Origin: Hybos culiciformis
Taxonomy: Eukaryota; Arthropoda; Insecta; Diptera; Hybotidae
DNA: 64,000 nucleotides
NCBI GenBank assembly: GCA_964007475.1
Contig: OZ023273.1
Coordinates: 27,763,557-27,827,556, forward strand
Direction of reading: 5' to 3'
Below the pieces are notes generated by a model. That model ran no database searches, was not told the DNA's origin, and worked only from the letters and a program-made list of their open reading frames with translations. This document shows positions 57,087 through 64,000 of the stretch, piece after piece (the stretch's first letter is position 1; each line of letters opens with the position of its first letter). A program made the position numbers and the translations under genes.

Positions 57087-60000
57087 GATTCTATTATAAC
57101 ATGTTCAAAAATTGTTAATAAAGAAGTGCATTATTCATAACAAATTCTATTTGCTTATATTTTAATAAATTTAATATCATTTCAAGTCATTCCCTACAAT
57201 ATAGTATAAAAACAAAATTATATAATTTTTATATATTTTTTTGCAAATGAATTTATAGGTATTATTTAACTGGCTTATTTAAATATGGTTGAAAACATCT
57301 GAATAAAAAATAATGTTCCATACGAAAACCGCTTTCTACTATACAAAATATAATATCTACAATTTTCTATTTTGCTCTTTAAAAATACAAAAAAAAAGAA
57401 AAGAGATTTATTTATGCCGCATTGCAGATTTAGGAACTTTATTTTAAAAAAAAAAAGATAAAAATTGAAAGCTTTTAAGGGCAAAAAGGTATAAAATTGA
57501 ATCTAACAATTCATTTTATTAAACTTCACAATTTATTAATGAAAAACAAAAAAATCATTGCAATAATAAAGAATAAACATTATTCCACGCTGTGACAAAT
57601 CTCTTATCTGTTTTCATTTTCAAAGCTTAATATTTTAATTTTCTAATAAATATTGCATTAAAAAATATAGAATATTTTTTTTAATGAAAATGATTCAGAA
57701 TTTTCTAACAATTGTTATACCTATTTATAATTTTCTTTTCATTTCAGGAAATTGTAAATTCCACACCTTAATTTGTATTCTTGTATATAAAGATTTTAAC
57801 ATTGTAATGTAATTTAATAAAATAATAACACTTAATCTTAGAAAGTTGGTTGGTGTTGTAAAGGGAAATTCGTAATTTTGTGTGTTTAGAATTTTTAAAA
57901 ACTTTAAAGTTTAATTTTGATTTGTTAACAATAATATCGATTTATTTCTTTGGAGGTTATAAATCGTTAGCGTGAAAAGATTGAAAAGTTCACTTCTGAT
58001 ATTAAATGTTTAAAAAAGGGCATAGTAATTCCCAAAAGGTTCTTAAAGACAAGGAAGGTATGTCATATGTCATATCTGCTACTCACAAAAATGACACAGT
58101 CCTACTAAATTTATGAGTAAAAAATGACAATCGATCAATCTAAATTTGAAGAGTAATTACAAATATTAACTTTCAAGTATACAGAAAAATGTTCTTTCTC
58201 ACTTTGGGTGGAAAAATATGGTACTTCCCAGTGCCCACTATAGTCTGTGAAAATTCAAATTAATGCCAAAACTAATATTAAAAGGGTACATTTATTTGCC
58301 CTCTACAACAATATCTAAAAAGATTGGAGCAAATCTTTTAAATGGGCAAAATAACATTAAAAACACTTTTTAATACAAAATCTGAATCGATTGAGAGGTT
58401 TTTTTTTGTCTATTTTTAAATTATTTTTTAATAAATTGTGACATAATTGCCACTATAAATAAATGTTTCATTATTATGATATGATTACCACTTTAATCTG
58501 AGCCACAATTCATAAAGCGAATGACATAACTTTAACCGCGTGAGTGTTGAAGTTAAAAGTGAAACATTAACTTGAAATTAAAAAAAAACAAAGGAAATTT
58601 ATTTAGTGCATTAATAAGATGCATGGCTGGATTTTGAAAAATGGAATAAACACTCATCAAATTTAAAAACAGGTGTGTACATTTTTCGTGGAATGGTATA
58701 CACAACTCGTCAAAAATAGAATTTGTGTTTTACCTTTATTAGAATATTGCTATGCTTATTTTTTGAAAGATTGATAAATGATTTGTTTTTAAAAGCTTTA
58801 TTGAAAATAATGACAGCAATGTTAAATTGATTTTTTTTCCACATATCATCCATAAAAAAGCCCTTACTTTTGGTATTTGATAAAAAAGAAGAAAAAAAAA
58901 AATTAATCATCATGTTATTTTTTCCCAGTTATAATGAATCATTAAAAATAATGAATTAAAATCAATTTTCTTGTAGAAGAAACCGTATAAATTATAGAGT
59001 GCTTCAATTTAGTGTGTAAATTTTCAAAATTGTCAGAATTGGCGTCAGAATCTATTAAATAAATAAATTTCTATAAATTCAAGAAAATTAAAATTAAAAA
59101 TTTTTATAATGTGTAATATTGAGTTTTCTAAATGTATTTATATGCACATATATTTACACTCATAAATGAACATTATATATATACATAATGAGTCCAAAAC
59201 GGTCTTGACTAAAACGGTCTTGGTAGTTGAGTTAAAAGTTAAAAAGTATCTCTGAATAGAGATATTCTATTTTCGGAAAAGATGTTAGTCTTGGAAAGAT
59301 ACTACTAGATATGTAAAAAGTTTTTTTTTATCAAAAACGTATGAATAAATTGTTCAAGAACTATGAGAACAGAAAATACTGAGAAATTTTTCACCTAAAT
59401 ACAATGATAAGATAAACAGGAAAAATTTACCATAAATTTGAAGTAATCATGTACGTATAAAAATAAACAAAGAATCATACAGAAGGAAAACTTACTCTAA
59501 TTTTGAATAACCTAAAATCAATGACTAAGCTTTAAGTTAGGAAAGTAGATCAGAATTTACAAGCCAATGAAATAACTTAAAATTAAAGAAATAATTTTTA
59601 ATCACTCTATAATGCAAATAATACAGATTACAGATATAAATAGATCTTTCAATCCGTTCTTATTTCAATTTAAGTTATCTTAATATACTCATCGTGGTGC
59701 CCCCTTGTTTGAGCTTAATGATTCATATACATTTTAGTTAAAAATTTATATCTAAATAAAATTTGCCTGTTATCCTTATCCCCAGCGTAGCCATTTCGCT
59801 TAAAATTTTTTTTTTTTTACCACATGTGTACGTATATAATCTTATTAATATTTGATTATCATTGTTCATAAAAAGGATAACCCAAAAATTAATTTTTTTT
59901 TATTTTGTACCTACTAATTAAAAATTTATCACAATATGGTTGGGAATATAAACACAATGAAAAACATAAAAAGACATAACAGGAAAAAAAAATCAATAAA

Positions 60001-61915
60001 CAGACTCTTAAATTAAAATGTGATTATAAAGTATATACGAGTTAAAATTATGGGTACACCAAAATATACGTTCTAAATATACATTTATATGAACAGGATA
60101 TGACTTTAATTTCATGAAAATTTAATATTCATGCTTTATTATTATTATTATTATTATTATTATTCTCATTTCAAAATTAAGTAAACCAAAAAACTATATT
60201 TGATTCAATCTAATATTTTTGTTTAAGTATATTTTGATAGAATGTTATTAAGTTATTATGCTGAAACTTTTTTAAAAGAAATGATATAATAGTTTTCTGC
60301 AACTCAAAGTTGCATTATTGTGTAAAATGCTCTATCGCACACAATTTCTTCTAAATAGTGAAAATACCTTCTCTGGATTTTGACAAAAATAAGCCATATG
60401 AGGAAAAGAAATAGAAATTGGATTTTTTTATTACACCAAAATAGTAGTATCTCATTAACTTATTATAGTCAGAAAAAAAAGGGAATTAAATTTTTACTTT
60501 AATGTCTTTAAGATTTTTTTTTTGAAAACTTACTCAGTGGCAAGAATTACTGAAATCTTGTTTCTTTATTGAATTTTACTAAATTTAAGTGCAGGAAAAT
60601 TGAAAATCAAAAGCTTAATTTTTCAATTGAAATATCTTTCAATAAACTATCCATAAATATTTATTATATTGTTAAGTGTTTATGCGTAGATAAGTAAAAT
60701 AACTACATACATTATGTATATATGAAAGAAAAAATAATTAAAAATTTTCAATTGAATTATTTCAATTAAAAAATTATACTGCTTTTTTAGTCAAAAGAGA
60801 ATATATAAACAGAAAGTATTTCAAGCAAATTAAATCTTTTATAAATTAAATTTATTAAAAGTCAAATTGTTCAAAACACATAAAGCATAATATTATGCAT
60901 GTGTATACAGTAAAAAATGCATTTCATGAAAAATTACATACATTTTGAATTTTGATTCAAATTTAAAATTTACTTTATATAAATTTTAAAGAGAACATTC
61001 AGCACACTTCAAGTTTGAAAAAAAAACATAAATAAAAATTACTACCGCATATAATTTTAAAAATAAAATATTTATTTTCTGCATGACGACATGAGATTCA
61101 TCAACTTATTCTAGAAAAGATATGAATTTTAAAATTTTTGTAAACAAATTACTATTTTTGGCTTTGTTATCGCGAAAGCAGGAACAATTTACATCACCCA
61201 TAGAATTTTTTCAAAGTTAAGCTTGAAGTAATTCAAAACTTAACATACATTATAATTTTTATTTAAGAAGTTTTCAATATACTATATACAGAGTTTTAAA
61301 GTTTCATCTGTCAGAGAACACAAAATATGTAGGGGTATAGTCAATATTAAAAATCAAGTATAAATTATTTGTTCAAGAATCATACTCTGAACAAACAAAT
61401 AACTTATTTTCTGTTTAGAAATGTGATACATACAAGTTTATTTAGCAAACAACATTTTGTTTTTGTTCTTAATGTTATAAAATCCTTATTTTTATTTATT
61501 GAATTAAAGAGTCCCTTGGTATTTTTTTTTTACATTCAATCCCTTTATTCTTACATCTAATCCGAATATTTTGTCATTCCATTTTTAGTTTTTGAAATAA
61601 AAAATAATACCAAATAGAAATTTTGATTTTATTAGCTGAAAGGTTTTAGAGAGCAATCGAATATAAAAATAAGAATTTTTTGATCAATTTTAGTTTACTG
61701 AAATCTCTTAATTTAATATTCGGTCCCTTTATTGATAGAAATATTAATTTTAATTATAAATATTATCAATGCGAATTAAGTACTAAATTTATTTAAGTTA
61801 GGTTTTCAAAGTGCGTATATCATAAAACTAATCTGATTCGAAAAATTTATCTACCATAAAAATTATAGTATGTTTTATAAATAATGGTTACAATTTTTTA
61901 TATACATTGTTTGTA
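57087..61915. other. Long AT-rich spacer
   Basis: Nearly 5 kb without a convincing gene. It includes an (ATT)n microsatellite at about 60138-60165 and a possible isolated splice acceptor with a tiny final exon at 57748-57771. Several 60-70 residue frames are low-complexity. Confidence 0.4.
60138..60165. repeat. (ATT)n microsatellite
   Basis: Nine to ten uninterrupted ATT trinucleotides. Confidence 0.95.
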
Positions 61916-62546
61916 GCTACGAATAAATACTAAAGGAAGAGTAAATCCAGCTCTAGCAGGAAGTATTTCTCTTACATATATTAGTGAGACCAATACATTT
62001 ACAGTACAGGGTGTTTTATATAAAATCACAATATTTTTTTTTTACTGTTTTAGATTTCTTTTTTCCACAACACCTTTGAGGTAAAGAAATAGTTGCTCCC
62101 TCCTCTTGTTTTGGGGCACCTCCTACACTCTCTACAAAAAAAATGCGACAAATCGAGCAAAAAAAAAAATTACCATACAAAATGTATGAAAACTTTGAGG
62201 GGTCGTATCTCCGAAACGGGGCCTTTGCCCCAAGAACTGATTTCAGTTTTGGAAGTTTGGGCACCGCCTCTTCCCCCTCCAAGTTTCAGCCGGTTCTGAG
62301 TGGTTCACATAAACTGCACTTTAGCCTTATTTTTTATTTCCGGTTTGCCCTTTTTTTCTCGAAGCTTAGAAGCAAAAAAAATCCTAGGGGTTTCAGGGAG
62401 GCGACAGCTGTCCCCCATTCAGCATAAAAGCTTCCTATAAACATTTTTATGCATTAGGGCCATATCTCTGATTTAGGTTTTATGGCGACTCTACCCCCTC
62501 AACAAGTTTCAGCCAAATCGAGCTTGCACATGTAAGCTTCACTTAC
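61916..62546 (-). mobile_element. Dispersed repeat with GAACCACTCAGA core (copy 2, fuller)
   Basis: Inverted relative to the copy at 27434-27874 and longer than it. It retains the segment (about 62030-62140) that contains CTACACTCTCTACAAAAAAA and CCTCTTGTTTTGGGGCACC. The far end carries a second related phrase, CAAGTTTCAGCCAAATCGAG. The hAT element at 62555 inserted next to it, or within its right part. The 60-94 residue frames here are read-through of the repeat. Confidence 0.83.
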
Positions 62547-62554
62547 GCTTAGAG

Positions 62555-63644
62555 CAGTGGCGTGCGGTGACTTTTATTTGAAGGTGTGCAGAGTTGTCTC
62601 ACCCTTGGAATGACCCAGAACCAATGACGAGGACGTAGAAGGACTATGATTCCATTTTTTTTTATTTTTTTTTATTTTTTTTTTATTAATCTAGATTGTA
62701 GTCAATTATAATTTATAAAGTTTTGAATTAAATTTAATTTCACAATAGTTTTTCTCCTCAAAAAAAATTTAAAATAAAAATATTCTGTGTAAAAAAATTC
62801 AAGATGCATTTTGTTACTGTAATTACCTTTTGAGATTTAATTACACCAACCAAACGCAACTAGAATATTTTACGTTCAGAATATTTTTATTCCAAAATTT
62901 TCCTGAGAAGCATTAAACTAAATTTTAACAAAAACATTTCAATATACTTTTTTTTTAAAGACAACATTATTGTCACTTACAACCATTTACTTTTCAGAAT
63001 CTTACGATTCTTATGTTCAGAGGAGAAAAATTCTCTTGAGCGGCAAAACATCAAAAGCACAAAACAAAACAACACACCTTCACAGTTTTCCACTAGAGTT
63101 CTTATGTTCAGAGAGAGAAAAATTCCCTTGAGCGGCAAAACATCAAAAGCACAAAACAAAACAAAACAAAACAAAACACACCTTCACAGTTTTCCACTAG
63201 AGTTTTTTGTGTAGGATCTTAAATTGTTTATAATGTTCGAGGTGCAGAAATTTTGTAGCACACAATAGGATTTATTTTTTGTTATTTTGCTTGTGTAAAA
63301 TGATTAAGCATGCGCAATGCTGGAAATTTTTTATATGAAAAATAAAAAGCTTTATTACTTTTGTTCAAGCAAGTTGTACTAGCACCTGATTAGCACCAAA
63401 AAATTTGTTGTAACTATAATTGCGGTGCGATAATGGTAAATTTTTAGTTTTTACTTTTTTCAGATTCTAACGCGATTTTTGAAAATATTCAGAGTACTTT
63501 TGTTTGCCTGTACGTATTGAAAAAAAAAACATATTGATTTAAAAACTCTAGCTAGTTATAATTTCTTTTATAATTTTAATTTGATAAGGTATTTTTTAAG
63601 AGAGTGTGCTCTGCACCTGGAGCACCTTAGACCGCTCGCCACTG
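62555..63644. mobile_element. hAT element, 8-bp duplication GCTTAGAG
   Basis: The left end is CAGTGGCGTGCGGTGA and the right end, reversed, is CAGTGGCGAGCGGTCTA; each is followed by GGTGTGCAGAG or AGGTGCAGAGCACAC text. A perfect 8-bp duplication GCTTAGAG lies at 62547-62554 and 63645-63652. Length 1090 bp, with no transposase domain. CAGTGGCG(T/G)(G/A)CGG termini are a common animal hAT type. Confidence 0.95.
63010..63206. repeat. Tandem duplication of ~95-105 bp inside hAT
   Basis: Two consecutive copies, each running from CTTATGTTCAGAG through CTTGAGCGGCAAAACATCAA to CACAGTTTTCCACTAGAGTT. The second is longer because an ACAAA tract has expanded. It produces a chance minus-strand frame with a repeated FCFVLF motif. 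Confidence 0.92.
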
Positions 63645-63652
63645 GCTTAGAG

Positions 63653-64000
63653 AAATTTTTGGAATGCATTCACTTTATTTTGAAATAAAAATAATTTTAC
63701 ACCTAACCTAATACAAGTCCTCTGACTAACATTTGATTTTAAAAAATTAAGCCAATTACTCTGTATATTTTCTTATCTGACGTTTTGGTGCAATTTTTTC
63801 TTTATGTTTTCCCCCCAACCCCCGATATTTTTCCGTACAAATTTTAATTTTTTTTTTTAATTTTTAATAAAATATTACTAATTGTACTTATAATAAATAA
63901 AATTTTATTAATACATATTAAAAAAAATTATATTTAATAAAAATAATATTTAATAAAAATAATTTTAAAGATATTTACCTATGAGAATTCCATAATTTTT
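63653..64000. other. AT-rich spacer to window end
   Basis: No gene or paired repeat was seen. A CCCCCCAACCCCC run lies near 63811. Confidence 0.4.

Noticed and set aside
62016..62427. Overlapping 68-94 codon frames on both strands
   Set aside because: All lie in the dispersed repeat shared with 27434-27874, where the frames are not preserved.

Overview
This is a strongly AT-rich, gene-poor eukaryotic window from an insect. The main evidence is two intact two-exon chemosensory receptor genes of the insect gustatory receptor (7tm_7) type. Supporting evidence is a dense layer of transposable elements with insect-typical termini (hAT, PIF/Harbinger-like, Tc1/mariner-like, fold-back MITEs, Jockey/CR1-like non-LTR fragments). 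The order is not resolved; a fly is plausible but not shown.

Layout. Positions 366-1617 hold a tandem array of nested palindromes interrupted by one G-rich island. Positions 4.9-6.5 kb hold a TA-flanked MITE and a transposon tail that runs into an 8-bp microsatellite. Gustatory receptor 1 lies at 8304-10022 (+). Positions 11.7-16.3 kb are a composite tandem repeat, and a hAT element with a perfect 8-bp target duplication follows at 16.4-17.6 kb. Between 17.9 and 26.7 kb four small genes lie on the minus strand: a 90-residue ORF and three members of a duplicated family of about 175 residues with one membrane segment and a mitochondrial-presequence-like N-terminus. MITEs separate them. A palindrome abuts a 200-N gap at 28.2 kb. 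Positions 29-37 kb are mostly AT-rich spacer with a few MITEs. Gustatory receptor 2 lies at 37600-39391 (+), with a reverse-transcriptase fragment in its intron. The rest (40-64 kb) is a transposon graveyard: three decayed non-LTR fragments counting the one in the receptor intron, five further hAT-type elements, a three-level nested insertion at 54.6-57.1 kb, and a decayed copy of the 90-residue gene at 51 kb.

How the genes relate. The two receptors are paralogues in the same orientation with the same phase-0 intron before the C-terminal exon, so they are probably old members of one receptor cluster separated by transposon growth. The three-gene minus-strand family arose by DNA-level tandem duplication, because the upstream flanks of two copies are also homologous. 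I do not recognise its family. No tRNA or rRNA gene, CRISPR array or operon structure is supported. I found no convincing new multi-gene system. The most unusual items are the palindromic array, the higher-order repeat, the nested transposons and the unassigned protein family.
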